From SAR324 cluster bacterium (GTDB taxonomy: Bacteria; SAR324; XYD2-FULL-50-16; HCM1), in the NCBI GenBank assembly GCA_002995645.1, contig PUHO01000005.1, forward strand, positions 159-64,158: a DNA stretch of 64,000 bases, written 5' to 3'. This document shows, one piece after another, positions 15,011 to 24,486 of the stretch (its first letter is position 1; each line of letters starts with the position of its first letter). Both the position numbers and the translations under genes were made by a program. Under the pieces are notes generated by a model. It saw only the letters and a program-made list of their open reading frames with translations, did no database searches and was not told where the DNA came from.

Positions 15011-17314
15011 ATGAGAAAAACAAAATACTATTTGCTAGCTAGCATATTAGCTAGTACTTTCTTACTTGTTGCTTGCACAGGAAGTGCAGACAAAACAGAA
15101 AGCAAAACATTAACCGGGCTATTGCAAAAAGGGGCTTTTATATCAGGCGCCTCTTGTACTGTAACAAGCTACGATAGTAAAGGTATACAACTTGGTAACA
15201 CCGTTGATTTCACAACAACAAAAGAAGGCGAGTACTCAGTAAACAAGCCAACAGTCGGGGAAGTATTCAAAGTGTCATGTAATGGCAACTATAAAGATGA
15301 TGTTACAGGCAAGGCAAGCGATACTAAAGCAACGATAGCAACAGTAGGAACCGGCGCGCACGCTATGAACGCAAACGTAGCGACTTCTTTAATTACTAAT
15401 AAAGTACTTACAGATTTAAGCGATAAAAGTTTTGATGACGCTCTAAAAGCTGAAACTACACAAGTAGCGAAAGAGCTAAAATTAGACGGGCTTAACGGCG
15501 TTGATTTAACTACGTTAGACTTAAACGATACAAACAAGGATACAGTAACACCTGCAACGGCAGCTTTATTTAAGTTATCTTTGAAAGTAGCAGAAGGTAT
15601 AAAAGCTAATCAAGACGATAAAGACGTTGATTTAACGACGCTAACTGCAGACAGTGACATTATTGTTAAAACAAAGCTTACAGGTGACGCCCTTGATGCT
15701 CTTAACAAAGTTACAAAAAAAATAAAAGAAGATACAAATAAAAAAGACGATGCGAAGCCAGCTGCTATTGATCTAACAGGTGCTAAACTAGGTACACAAG
15801 CTATCACAGACGGTGCCGTTGAATTAATCGCCGCTGATTTTACGGGAGAAGATAACAACGTTATTAAATTAACTATTCCTAAACTAAACGTACCAGAAGG
15901 TAATCAAGTTGTTGTATTAAGTGATGTAACAACAAAAGTAGCCCCGATCGCAGGTGATAAAGACGGGATTGACATAACAAAAGCCGCTTTTAATACTAAC
16001 GTTGTAACAAGTTTAACTATTTGTTTACTTCCTACAAGTCAAGAAGACTTGTCAAGTTGTGACACGTCAAAAGCAAAAGGAACATTAAAAGTTACTTATA
16101 GAACAGAAAATCCTTTTAGTGCAGATAAAATTACATTTGTAGACGGATACGCAAAAATAGCAGAGTATACACCAGAAGAAGCCGCTACAGCATGGAACTG
16201 GAACAAAGATACTAGCACACTAGAAAAAACGTACACCGTAAAAGGCTATTCGTTTACTCAGGAAGCAAGACATCCTGGCGCGCTTGCTTGTGACGGGTAT
16301 GACAACGATTTTACCAAAACTAAACCATATTTACAAACTTACCATAAAGAGAACGATAAATGCGCAGTCGGCGGACGTTTTCGCTTCACGTTAACACCAG
16401 GTTTAGTTGCGGAAGACACGGCGCGGGATACACGGCACGGAAAGAAAGAAGAAAGAGGGAAGAGAATTAAAAGTTACAAAGACAAACTGTATTTTACTAG
16501 TAATTTAGAAGAAGATACAGACGTAGAAGAAACTATGCTTTATCAAAAGCCTACAGACGCAAGCACGCTTTTCTTAGTAACAACGCCTAGAAAAGACATG
16601 GTTTCAAACCATGGTGAGAAAGACCGCCCAATATATACTTTTTCTTCTTCACCTGAGAACTTGAATTTAGTCGTAGACCAAAGAATTTTAGATGATAAAA
16701 CTAAAAACCAAGACCAAGTAATTACGTTGTTTGTATGTGTAGCTAAAGGAGATCTACCTACAAGAGACGAGCAAGGCAAGTCACCAGAAGGGTTGACTCC
16801 TAGCAATCCTTGTGTTGCAGGTGATACGTTCAAAGGTAAGATACAAGTAACGATTAAAGAAACAACAGGCAACAATGCCGCTGATACAGCAGGGAAAGGA
16901 TTCCCTAGACCTTCAGACGCTAAGCCTTTTACTCTTTCTTCTTCTTCTAAGTTAGATGATGTACCTTTCACATCGGCGGTTGCAGCTACAGACGCGGCTC
17001 CAGCTACTAAAGCAACGGTAGCAATACCAACACCGGCTTCAGGAACACATACTCTTATCTTATCTAAAAAAGACCTTGCAAGTGGTAGCCTTGACAAAGA
17101 CGCGGCACCTTACCTTATTCTATTAAGTGGTACCAAGCCTTTAACAGCAACCGCGACAGCAAAAGATGATACTATACAGATAGATATCCCAAATGTAGAT
17201 TTAACCGGCGATTTGACTCTTTGTCTTAAAAAAGAAGCTAAAGACACGAAGGGCACCGCTTGCTTAGATAAAAGCAACGCGAAGGTAATTTTTACAGTTG
17301 GTAAAAAAAGCTAA
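15011..17314 (+). CDS. Large lipoprotein with three cysteine-paired repeats
   Basis: A 767-residue exported lipoprotein of unknown function. The signal peptide ends in the lipobox LVAC, with the lipidated Cys at 22. Residues about 33-200 resemble a domain seen in predicted lipoproteins of other diderms, beginning with LLQKGAFISGASC. Three later segments share a pattern of a beta strand with Cys, a loop with a second Cys and a hydrophobic strand: C338/C350, C576/C601 and C738/C751, which may be disulfide-bonded beta-sandwich repeats. A charged stretch near 466-490 (ARDTRHGKKEERGKR) is unusual. An AGGA lies ten bases before the ATG. It stands alone with a long leader and likely terminator, so it is probably a single-gene transcript. 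Confidence 0.8.
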   Translation: MRKTKYYLLASILASTFLLVACTGSADKTESKTLTGLLQKGAFISGASCTVTSYDSKGIQLGNTVDFTTTKEGEYSVNKPTVGEVFKVSCNGNYKDDVTGKASDTKATIATVGTGAHAMNANVATSLITNKVLTDLSDKSFDDALKAETTQVAKELKLDGLNGVDLTTLDLNDTNKDTVTPATAALFKLSLKVAEGIKANQDDKDVDLTTLTADSDIIVKTKLTGDALDALNKVTKKIKEDTNKKDDAKPAAIDLTGAKLGTQAITDGAVELIAADFTGEDNNVIKLTIPKLNVPEGNQVVVLSDVTTKVAPIAGDKDGIDITKAAFNTNVVTSLTICLLPTSQEDLSSCDTSKAKGTLKVTYRTENPFSADKITFVDGYAKIAEYTPEEAATAWNWNKDTSTLEKTYTVKGYSFTQEARHPGALACDGYDNDFTKTKPYLQTYHKENDKCAVGGRFRFTLTPGLVAEDTARDTRHGKKEERGKRIKSYKDKLYFTSNLEEDTDVEETMLYQKPTDASTLFLVTTPRKDMVSNHGEKDRPIYTFSSSPENLNLVVDQRILDDKTKNQDQVITLFVCVAKGDLPTRDEQGKSPEGLTPSNPCVAGDTFKGKIQVTIKETTGNNAADTAGKGFPRPSDAKPFTLSSSSKLDDVPFTSAVAATDAAPATKATVAIPTPASGTHTLILSKKDLASGSLDKDAAPYLILLSGTKPLTATATAKDDTIQIDIPNVDLTGDLTLCLKKEAKDTKGTACLDKSNAKVIFTVGKKS

Positions 17315-17874
17315 CTACTAGCTAACTACTAGACGTCTACTTTATTTCTTAATAAGGTAGGCGCTTTTATTGATATCAACTGTATTATTGATACTAATAA
17401 AAACCGCTGCTACTATAGTATTTATTTATTTAGATTGAGTCCATATTATCCTTACTAATTAAATACTATTTAGCAGCGATCCTTTTTTCTTCTGTACGCA
17501 AGTTTGTTATATCCCCTCTTTCTCTCCAAGAAATGATTAGCCGCCTTGCCTATGCTACCTATACAAAGCACAATACAAGTTATATACTTTTATACAGTCT
17601 TACAAGCCGCAAGAACGCATTTTTATAAGAAAGCCAGCCATAAACTTGCATAATATATAAAAACGCTTTGTCGCATATGCTAATACACAATAATATAGTT
17701 TTATAACTAAAAATTTTACTTTTAGCTTGGCTAGTAAAAAGCTTTGCATGTAACTGTAGGTAAGCCGGCGAGACTAGAAATGCAACTTACCCCCGGCTTT
17801 TGTTGCTTTCTTGCGTACCTTCTCTTTTTATGTTGTGAAAATAAGGCGGGAGTCAATTAAGACTTTTTTGTTAC
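17315..17874. other. 560-base convergent spacer
   Basis: Between the lipoprotein gene and the LytM-like gene, which converge. It contains the long hairpin at 17405-17488 and a GC-rich inverted repeat AAGCCGG/CCGGCTT at 17762-17768 and 17793-17799 followed by TTTT read in the plus direction. No gene is apparent. Confidence 0.6.
17405..17488 (+). terminator. Long hairpin, probable terminator of the lipoprotein gene
   Basis: CGCTGCTACTATAGTATTTA (17405-17424) pairs with 17460-17478 (TAAATACTAT, TTAGCAGCG) with one small mismatch region, around a 35-base loop, followed by CC and six T at 17483-17488. The large loop is unusual for an intrinsic terminator, so a stable 3' end or small RNA is possible. 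Confidence 0.5.
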
Positions 17875-18723
17875 TTAATCAGATTTAAAATAATGCTCAA
17901 AAGGTACGTTGTAAAAACTTTCTGTGTAAGCTAAATAAGAGGTTATTTTCCTTGGCACAGGCGCAACATAAGCTATAAGCTCTCCTTTTTTTACAATATC
18001 ACCGCGCTGGACTCGAATATGATTAATGTTCTGATATTTAACGTAAAATCCATTATTATAGTAAATATCAATCTCCCCGTTTTGGTTAGTTGACACAAAA
18101 TTAACTAATCCCTTTTCCGGCGAATATACCGGCGTTCCTTCTACTGTAGAAATAGAAACGTAATTTGTGTTGGTATCACTATGCTTTTCAATACGAACAA
18201 TCCCGTTTAAAGAAATCGGCAAAGGCCAGCCCACAACCGAACTACGCATTGAAAAAGAAGGGTTTGCTAAGAAACTAAGAAACTGACTCACCTTCGCAGC
18301 CGGAACATAGGGCATGTGCTCCGGTATCGCATCTAGCACCGTTTTTAATTGCCTTTCCTTTTTAGTTAATTTCTTAATAGAAACAACACCTTGAAGCGGC
18401 GTGTCTGTTTTTTTTGTTAACTCATGTTCTAAATCACGTTGCAATTTATTCAGTATATCTTCGTGGATTTTTAAATCCATCTGCCTTTCATTAAATTGAG
18501 CTATCACTTGTTGATCTTGCTTTTGCTTTGCTTCTAGTTTAGCAAAATCAGTAAGCTGTCTATTTAAATAAATAGAAGTATAATAAAGCCAGCCAATCCC
18601 GCCTATAACAAGGAGAAAACAACAAACTAACATCCATATTAAACTGCGACTAATATTCACTTTGAACGTTCTTTTTCCTGTATCAGAAAAAAACAATATT
18701 GAAACGTATTTTTTTATCTTCAT
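17875..18723 (-). CDS. Degenerate LytM/M23-domain membrane protein
   Basis: A 282-residue protein with a short cytoplasmic N-terminus, one membrane span at about 27-48, a coiled coil (about 50-105) and a C-terminal domain with the M23 fold pattern (GTPVYSPEKGLV, GFYVKYQNINHIRVQRGDIVKKGELIAYV). The zinc ligands of M23 peptidases, including the HLH motif, are not present (SYLAY in that place), so it is probably not an active hydrolase. Degenerate LytM proteins such as EnvC and NlpD activate amidases in the periplasm. It is the last gene of the mla operon, 16 bases after mlaD. Confidence 0.75.
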   Translation of the reverse strand: MKIKKYVSILFFSDTGKRTFKVNISRSLIWMLVCCFLLVIGGIGWLYYTSIYLNRQLTDFAKLEAKQKQDQQVIAQFNERQMDLKIHEDILNKLQRDLEHELTKKTDTPLQGVVSIKKLTKKERQLKTVLDAIPEHMPYVPAAKVSQFLSFLANPSFSMRSSVVGWPLPISLNGIVRIEKHSDTNTNYVSISTVEGTPVYSPEKGLVNFVSTNQNGEIDIYYNNGFYVKYQNINHIRVQRGDIVKKGELIAYVAPVPRKITSYLAYTESFYNVPFEHYFKSD

Positions 18724-18739
18724 ATATAAACTTACTAAG

Positions 18740-20359
18740 TTACTGCGTACCTGCGGTTGTTAAGGCAAGCCCTAGGATAGATTTAAGATAATCCTCTGTA
18801 AAACGAATACCTAAACCAACATAAAAAGACCGTGCTAATTTGCCGTTTGTATCTCTGTGACCGTTTAATATATCATCCATGCCGGCATTCATATAAAAAT
18901 TATGTAAAAAGACGTACTGCGTATTGAACTCCATTTGTGGCGGCAAATCTTCTCTAGAAAGATCCCATAACGAAAGCTTAACATTAAACGCATCGTTTTT
19001 ACCAAAGAACTGCGCCAAACTTGCCCCTACTTTACCTTCCTTTAATCCAATCTTAATTTGCGTATCAAAATAGCGTTGTGCTATCATTAAGTTAAAGCTA
19101 TAGTCACGTTCTGCCTCCCACGTTGGAGTGGGTACAATCTTACCGGAATCGTCTTGTCTTGGTATCATTTTCTTTATAAAATTAGAATTAGGCGATTGTA
19201 CAAATCCCACTTCATAAAAATGGTCTCTTGCCGGCTGTATACGAACGTTAATTTGCGATTTCCAAAGCTCGGTACTCATTAGATAAACCGAGTCAAAAGA
19301 TACGTCAAATTGCAATCTATTAACGGGATTAATAGCCGTATCCACTTCGTCTAGCACTTTATTTAATTTTTCAACTGTAACGTCGTCAGTTAAAAGCTTG
19401 CCAACCGTACCTTGCCCATTCTTCACATCGCCTGTTATATCGTTTATATTAGACATAGCTCCATTTAAATTTTTAGAAGCTTGCTTTATTTGATCTAACA
19501 TTTGTTGCAAGTTCTCTCTATTATCAGCTAGTATACTATTCACATTATCTGCTAGCTCCGGCGTTTGTTCCGCTAAAATCGCAACAAGTGTATCTAGGTT
19601 TTTAATCGTATCTGAAATTGCGGCTTGATTTTCTTCTAAAGTAATACGTACCGATTTGCTAATCCTTGCAAAATTAGCAACTGAATCAGAGATATTTTCT
19701 TTATTCTTATCAAGTATCCCATCCATATTATTAACAATAGAATATAGCTTTAACAAGGTTGGTTGTAAATTCTCACGACTCATTTTAAGCACTTGATTCA
19801 AGTTGCCCGTAAGCGCTTCAACATTATCAAGTAAATTATCAATACGCTGGTGTCCTTTTTGCGACGCTATAATCTGATACAAAGATTGACTCACTTTGTG
19901 CATATCCTGCAAAATATTTGTTGCTGAATAAATTAAGCTATCTATGTCGGCAGTGGAAAAAACGTGCCTAATTTCACCACCTGATTTTAACTTAGAATAG
20001 GTGGCGTCTCCGGTTGTTAATTTAATGTATTTATCTCCTAAGATACCAATAGAAGCCACCGCCGCAGTTGCATTACTATACACAACGTATTTATTATATA
20101 TAGAAAGACTTACTTTCGCCTGGCTTCCGGCTAGTTCTATATCTGTAATTTCTCCAATACGTATGCCGGCAACACTCACTGCCGAACCGACTTTTAATCC
20201 TGTTGCATTATCAAACAAAGCGTATAACGAATAGCTATTCTTTGTATTAGGCGAATATTTCATTAAACGAAGAGACGCATAAAAAAGCAAAGCTATGCCA
20301 ACAAGCACCAAAGCTCCAACATAAAACTCGATTTTAAATCGCTTTATTGGATTGAACAT
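18740..20359 (-). CDS. MlaD-like MCE domain protein with a C-terminal beta domain
   Basis: A 539-residue periplasmic protein anchored by a membrane span at about 12-32. The MCE domain covers about 40-118 (NATGLKVGSAVSVAGIRIGEI and GILGDKYIKL). Residues about 150-340 are helical, rich in Asn and Asp-containing repeats typical of MCE needle regions. The last 190 residues alternate hydrophobic and polar strands and end with LGIRFTEDYL, resembling outer-membrane beta-structure. E. coli MlaD is only about 180 residues, so this is a long form. It probably shuttles lipid between membranes with MlaE and MlaF, and the C-terminal part may contact the outer membrane; that is inference. Confidence 0.8.
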   Translation of the reverse strand: MFNPIKRFKIEFYVGALVLVGIALLFYASLRLMKYSPNTKNSYSLYALFDNATGLKVGSAVSVAGIRIGEITDIELAGSQAKVSLSIYNKYVVYSNATAAVASIGILGDKYIKLTTGDATYSKLKSGGEIRHVFSTADIDSLIYSATNILQDMHKVSQSLYQIIASQKGHQRIDNLLDNVEALTGNLNQVLKMSRENLQPTLLKLYSIVNNMDGILDKNKENISDSVANFARISKSVRITLEENQAAISDTIKNLDTLVAILAEQTPELADNVNSILADNRENLQQMLDQIKQASKNLNGAMSNINDITGDVKNGQGTVGKLLTDDVTVEKLNKVLDEVDTAINPVNRLQFDVSFDSVYLMSTELWKSQINVRIQPARDHFYEVGFVQSPNSNFIKKMIPRQDDSGKIVPTPTWEAERDYSFNLMIAQRYFDTQIKIGLKEGKVGASLAQFFGKNDAFNVKLSLWDLSREDLPPQMEFNTQYVFLHNFYMNAGMDDILNGHRDTNGKLARSFYVGLGIRFTEDYLKSILGLALTTAGTQ

Positions 20360-20392
20360 AATTTTACTTTACTATTACAGTTCTTATTTCGT

Positions 20393-21142
20393 TTAATAAT
20401 ATATATCAAAAGGACCTTCCAGATCGCCTTTAATAAATTGTTGTACTAAAGGATTATCGGTATTTCTTACTTCTTCTTTAGTTGCATTCACTATAATTTT
20501 TCCATCGTACACCATTATAATGCGATCAGCAATGCGAAATAAGGCTGTAATATCATGTGTTATTACAATATAAGTACATTTCGTTCTTTTTTGCGTTTGT
20601 AAAATCAAGTCGTCTATAACATGCGTTACAATCGGATCTAAACCGGACGTTGGTTCATCAAACAAAACAAATTCCGGATCCATTGCAATAGCTCTTGCTA
20701 AAGCTACGCGTTTACGCATACCACCGGATAAACTAGACGTCATTTTCTGTTCAATGTTATGTAAACCAACAAGGCGTAACTTTTCCTTTACAATAACGTC
20801 TATTTCTTCACGTGATTTTTTTGTATGCTCCAATAAAGGAAACGCTACGTTTTCCCACACGTTAAGCGAATCAAACAAAGCCGAATCTTGAAACAACATA
20901 CCAAAACGCTTTCTTGCTTCTTGCCATTGTCTTCCTGTAAAATCTGCCGTATTTTGTCCGTCAAGGTAAATCGATCCTGAATCAGGGCGTAAAAAACCAA
21001 GTATATGCTTTAAAATAACCGATTTCCCGGCGCCAGATCGCCCCATTATCACCGTAATTTCACCAGTAGGAAAAGTAAGGTCTACTTTATCTAGTACGCA
21101 TAAACTTCCAAACGATTTTGAAACTTGCTTAAATTCTATCAT
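20393..21142 (-). CDS. mlaF: ABC transporter ATP-binding protein, MlaF type
   Basis: A 249-residue ABC ATPase with Walker A GRSGAGKS at 34-41, LSGGMRKRVALARA signature and Walker B EFVLFDEP followed by TSGLDP. The LSGGMRKR version is typical of the MlaF/Mkl family. It lies between mlaE and mlaD in the classic order and energises lipid transport across the inner membrane. Confidence 0.93.
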   Translation of the reverse strand: MIEFKQVSKSFGSLCVLDKVDLTFPTGEITVIMGRSGAGKSVILKHILGFLRPDSGSIYLDGQNTADFTGRQWQEARKRFGMLFQDSALFDSLNVWENVAFPLLEHTKKSREEIDVIVKEKLRLVGLHNIEQKMTSSLSGGMRKRVALARAIAMDPEFVLFDEPTSGLDPIVTHVIDDLILQTQKRTKCTYIVITHDITALFRIADRIIMVYDGKIIVNATKEEVRNTDNPLVQQFIKGDLEGPFDIYY

Positions 21143-21165
21143 CTATCTTACTATTTTTACTCATT

Positions 21166-21957
21166 TTATTGAAAAAATGCCCCAATAAAATAATCGGCAA
21201 TTAAAATTAATACTGAGCCAATCACAACGGCTTGCGTTGTTGCTTGCCCTACTCCTTTCGCTCCGTTACGAGCAAAATAACCTTTATAACAGCCAATAAA
21301 GGTTAACAAAAAACCAAATACTGCCGATTTAAACAACCCGCCCATTAACGTGCTAACAGGAACGAAAGTTTCAATACGACTAAAAAAAATGGCTTGATCT
21401 ATTTTCATCAATGGCACTGCCACAACGTAGCTAGCTATCATTGCCGTCATATTCACAATCATTGTCATACAAGGAAGCATACATATACCGGCAACTAAAC
21501 GTGGTGAAATTAAATACTGCACTGCATTTACTGACATCACTTCTAACGCGTCTATTTGTTCCGTAACCCGCATTGTGCCTATTTCTGCAGCAATTGCCGA
21601 AGCTACCCTTCCGTTAATCATGAGCGCCGCTAGTAACGGTCCCATTTCTTTTGCCATAATTAACGCAACAACGCCACCAACTAAACTTTCCGAACGAAAT
21701 TGACTTAACGTTAAAGTCAATTGTAACGTTAAAATCGCACCAACAGTAAAACCGGTTAATAAGACTAATAATATAGATTGATTACCTATAAATTCTAGAT
21801 GCCTAAAATATTCTTTACGTCGAAACGGTCTATAAAATATTTGTTGCACTGACACAAGTAGTAAAAAAATAATTTTACCAAATACGGAAATTTCTTTGAT
21901 AACAAAATCTCCAATTTTTTCCGTATACTTTATAGGCGTCATTTTTTCTGTTTTCAA
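21166..21957 (-). CDS. mlaE: ABC transporter permease, MlaE type
   Basis: A 263-residue MlaE/YrbE permease with about five spans. Family features are the central GPLLAALMINGRVASAIAAEIG and the EQIDALEVMSVN loop that contacts the ATPase. It starts three bases after glgP ends, and is followed by mlaF after 23 bases, so the mla genes share a transcript with glgP. Confidence 0.94.
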   Translation of the reverse strand: MKTEKMTPIKYTEKIGDFVIKEISVFGKIIFLLLVSVQQIFYRPFRRKEYFRHLEFIGNQSILLVLLTGFTVGAILTLQLTLTLSQFRSESLVGGVVALIMAKEMGPLLAALMINGRVASAIAAEIGTMRVTEQIDALEVMSVNAVQYLISPRLVAGICMLPCMTMIVNMTAMIASYVVAVPLMKIDQAIFFSRIETFVPVSTLMGGLFKSAVFGFLLTFIGCYKGYFARNGAKGVGQATTQAVVIGSVLILIADYFIGAFFQ

Positions 21958-21960
21958 TAC

Positions 21961-24426
21961 CTACCTTTTATTTGTGCTCGTCGGTTGTATTTGCCAAATA
22001 TCTTTTGCATATTCTTTAATTGTTCTATCAGAAGAAAAATAACCGTTTCTTGCCACGTTTAAGACCGCTTTTTGCTTCCACCCATACTTATCTTCATATG
22101 CTGTTAATAAAGCGCTATAAGATTGCATATACTCCTCAAAATCAGCACAAACAAAGAAAGGATCATAGTTTCTTATACTAGAAACTAAGTCGGTAAACGC
22201 ATATGTGTCTTCTGGTGAGAAAAAACCTGTTTCAATTTGATGCAAAGCTAAAGCCAAATCTTCGCTTTCATTAATATACGTACTTGGATTATAGCCCTCT
22301 TCTTTGATTTTCCTCAACTCGTCTTCTTTCTTTCCAAAAATAAAAATATTATCGTCTTTCACTGCTTGCGCTATTTCAATATTAGCACCGTCATAAGTTC
22401 CAATAGTAACACTTCCGTTTAAGGCAAATTTCATGTTGCCTGTTCCGGACGCTTCCATGCCGGCAGTAGAAATCTGTTGCGATACGTCGGCAGCAGGAAT
22501 GATTTTTTCCGCAACAGACACACGGTAATCAGGAATAAAAAACACTTGTAATTGTTTATTAATTTTAGGATCGTTATTCACTATCTCAGAAACTACGTTA
22601 ATTAAATATATAATATTCTTTGCTTGTTTGTAACCTGGTGCTGCTTTTCCTGCAAAGAAACTAGTAACCGGCGTTTTCAAAGTAAGTTTACCGTCTCTAA
22701 TTTGATTATACATAGCAATAACACGTAAAATATTTAACAACTGCCTTTTATATTCGTGTATACGTTTTACATGTACGTCAAAAATAGAATCAACGTTCAC
22801 TTCCATTTTATTATGTTCTTTCAAATACTTAGCTAAATCACGTTTGTTTGCTTGCTTAATTTCACTAAATTCTTGCAAACAAGCTTTATTGTCTATTACT
22901 TTCTCTAGGTCTTTTAATTTGCTTAAATCACATCTCCAATCAGTATTAACGTACTTGTCAATCCATTGATCTAATTTAGGATTACATAAAGTCATCCATC
23001 TTCGCGGCGTAATGCCGTTTGTTTTATTATTAAACTTGTTCGGCATTAACGTATAAAAGTTTTTAAACAAACCGTCTTTAATTAAATTAGAATGTAATTG
23101 CGCCACTCCATTAACGGAAAAACTGCCAATAATAGCTAAGTTTGCCATACGTATTCTTTTAGCGCCTTCTTCTCCAATAATAGACATATCTCTTCGTTTA
23201 CTAACGTCACCTGGAAAAGTTTGAGATACTTTATTTAAAAATCGTTGGTTTATTTCAAAGATAATATCCATGTGTCTTGGAAGATTTTCTTGCATTAAAC
23301 TAAGATCCCATTGTTCTAAAGCTTCAGGCAGAACAGTATGATTTGTATAAGCAAACGTACGCGTTGTAATATCCCACGCTTTATTCCAATTCATTTGATA
23401 ATCGTCCATTAAAATACGCATTAACTCGGGAATAGCAATCGAAGGATGCGTATCGTTAAGGTGTATCACTGCTTTATTTGGCAAATCTTCAATAGTATTA
23501 CCACTTTTTAGCAAACGACGAATAATATCGTGTAAAGACGCATATACCATAAAGTATTGCTGCCTTAGTCGTAGCTTTTTCCCTTTATAATTTTGATCGT
23601 TTGGATATAATACTTTAGAAATAATTTCTGATTTTGTTTTTTCAATAACTGCCCCAATATAATCGCCGTCATTAAAATGAGCCAGATCAAAGCCTCTATC
23701 TGCAGTTGCTGTCCACAAACGTAACGTATTCACCGTATTTGTTCTATATCCGGGAACAGGCACGTCATAGCCTATAGCAACAATTTTCTTTGTATTTTCC
23801 CATGATACGTGTAAATTACCATTCATATCATAATGGCTAACTGTATGCCCCTCAAAAGGAACGATAAAGCGATCGTCGCCTCTTGCAATTTCCCAAGGAT
23901 TGCCGTAACGAAGCCAATTATCCGGGCTTTCTTTTTGTTTATAATTTTTAATATGTTGCTTAAACATACCGTATTCATAACGAATACCGTAACCTTGCGC
24001 CGGTAGTTGTAAAGTTGCCATAGAATCTAAAAAACAAGCGGCTAACCGTCCTAACCCACCGTTACCTAACCCGGCATCTTCTTCTATATCAAAGATAGTT
24101 TCTAAATTAATATTAAGGCTTTGCATTGCTTCTTTCGCAACGTCATATAGATTCATACTAATTAACGCGTTCCCAAGTGTTCTTCCCATTAAAAACTCAA
24201 GGGAAAGATAATATACTCGTTTTGGATTTGTGCGATAATAATGTTCTTGCGTTGTTACCCAACAATCTATTAATCTATCACGAACCGTATAAGCTAGCGC
24301 TCTGAAATAATCTCTATTTGTGCTAGATTCATAATTCCTTCCAATACTTTGATGTAATCGCTTAGAAAAATGATCTTTAAACAAGGCAACCTTTTGATCT
24401 ATTTGCGATTTATTTCCTTTTTCCAT
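21961..24426 (-). CDS. glgP: Glycogen/starch phosphorylase
   Basis: An 821-residue phosphorylase releasing glucose-1-phosphate from glycogen or maltodextrin. The pyridoxal-phosphate Lys is K666 in GTGNMKFALNG, and the N-terminal EDAGLGNGGLGRLAACFLDS and the KRIHEYKRQ motif are those of the family. Length fits GlgP/MalP. No other glycogen genes are present nearby. It precedes mlaE by three bases and follows the TPR gene by 60 bases. Confidence 0.95.
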   Translation of the reverse strand: MEKGNKSQIDQKVALFKDHFSKRLHQSIGRNYESSTNRDYFRALAYTVRDRLIDCWVTTQEHYYRTNPKRVYYLSLEFLMGRTLGNALISMNLYDVAKEAMQSLNINLETIFDIEEDAGLGNGGLGRLAACFLDSMATLQLPAQGYGIRYEYGMFKQHIKNYKQKESPDNWLRYGNPWEIARGDDRFIVPFEGHTVSHYDMNGNLHVSWENTKKIVAIGYDVPVPGYRTNTVNTLRLWTATADRGFDLAHFNDGDYIGAVIEKTKSEIISKVLYPNDQNYKGKKLRLRQQYFMVYASLHDIIRRLLKSGNTIEDLPNKAVIHLNDTHPSIAIPELMRILMDDYQMNWNKAWDITTRTFAYTNHTVLPEALEQWDLSLMQENLPRHMDIIFEINQRFLNKVSQTFPGDVSKRRDMSIIGEEGAKRIRMANLAIIGSFSVNGVAQLHSNLIKDGLFKNFYTLMPNKFNNKTNGITPRRWMTLCNPKLDQWIDKYVNTDWRCDLSKLKDLEKVIDNKACLQEFSEIKQANKRDLAKYLKEHNKMEVNVDSIFDVHVKRIHEYKRQLLNILRVIAMYNQIRDGKLTLKTPVTSFFAGKAAPGYKQAKNIIYLINVVSEIVNNDPKINKQLQVFFIPDYRVSVAEKIIPAADVSQQISTAGMEASGTGNMKFALNGSVTIGTYDGANIEIAQAVKDDNIFIFGKKEDELRKIKEEGYNPSTYINESEDLALALHQIETGFFSPEDTYAFTDLVSSIRNYDPFFVCADFEEYMQSYSALLTAYEDKYGWKQKAVLNVARNGYFSSDRTIKEYAKDIWQIQPTSTNKR

Positions 24427-24486
24427 TACTATCTCCCGTTACTAAAGGTATATTGAAATAATCCTTTTTTCACAAACTATTTTGCA

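Noticed and set aside
16543..17097. 184-codon minus-strand frame inside the lipoprotein gene
   Set aside because: It is antisense to a well-supported coding region, with no start signal or recognisable domain.
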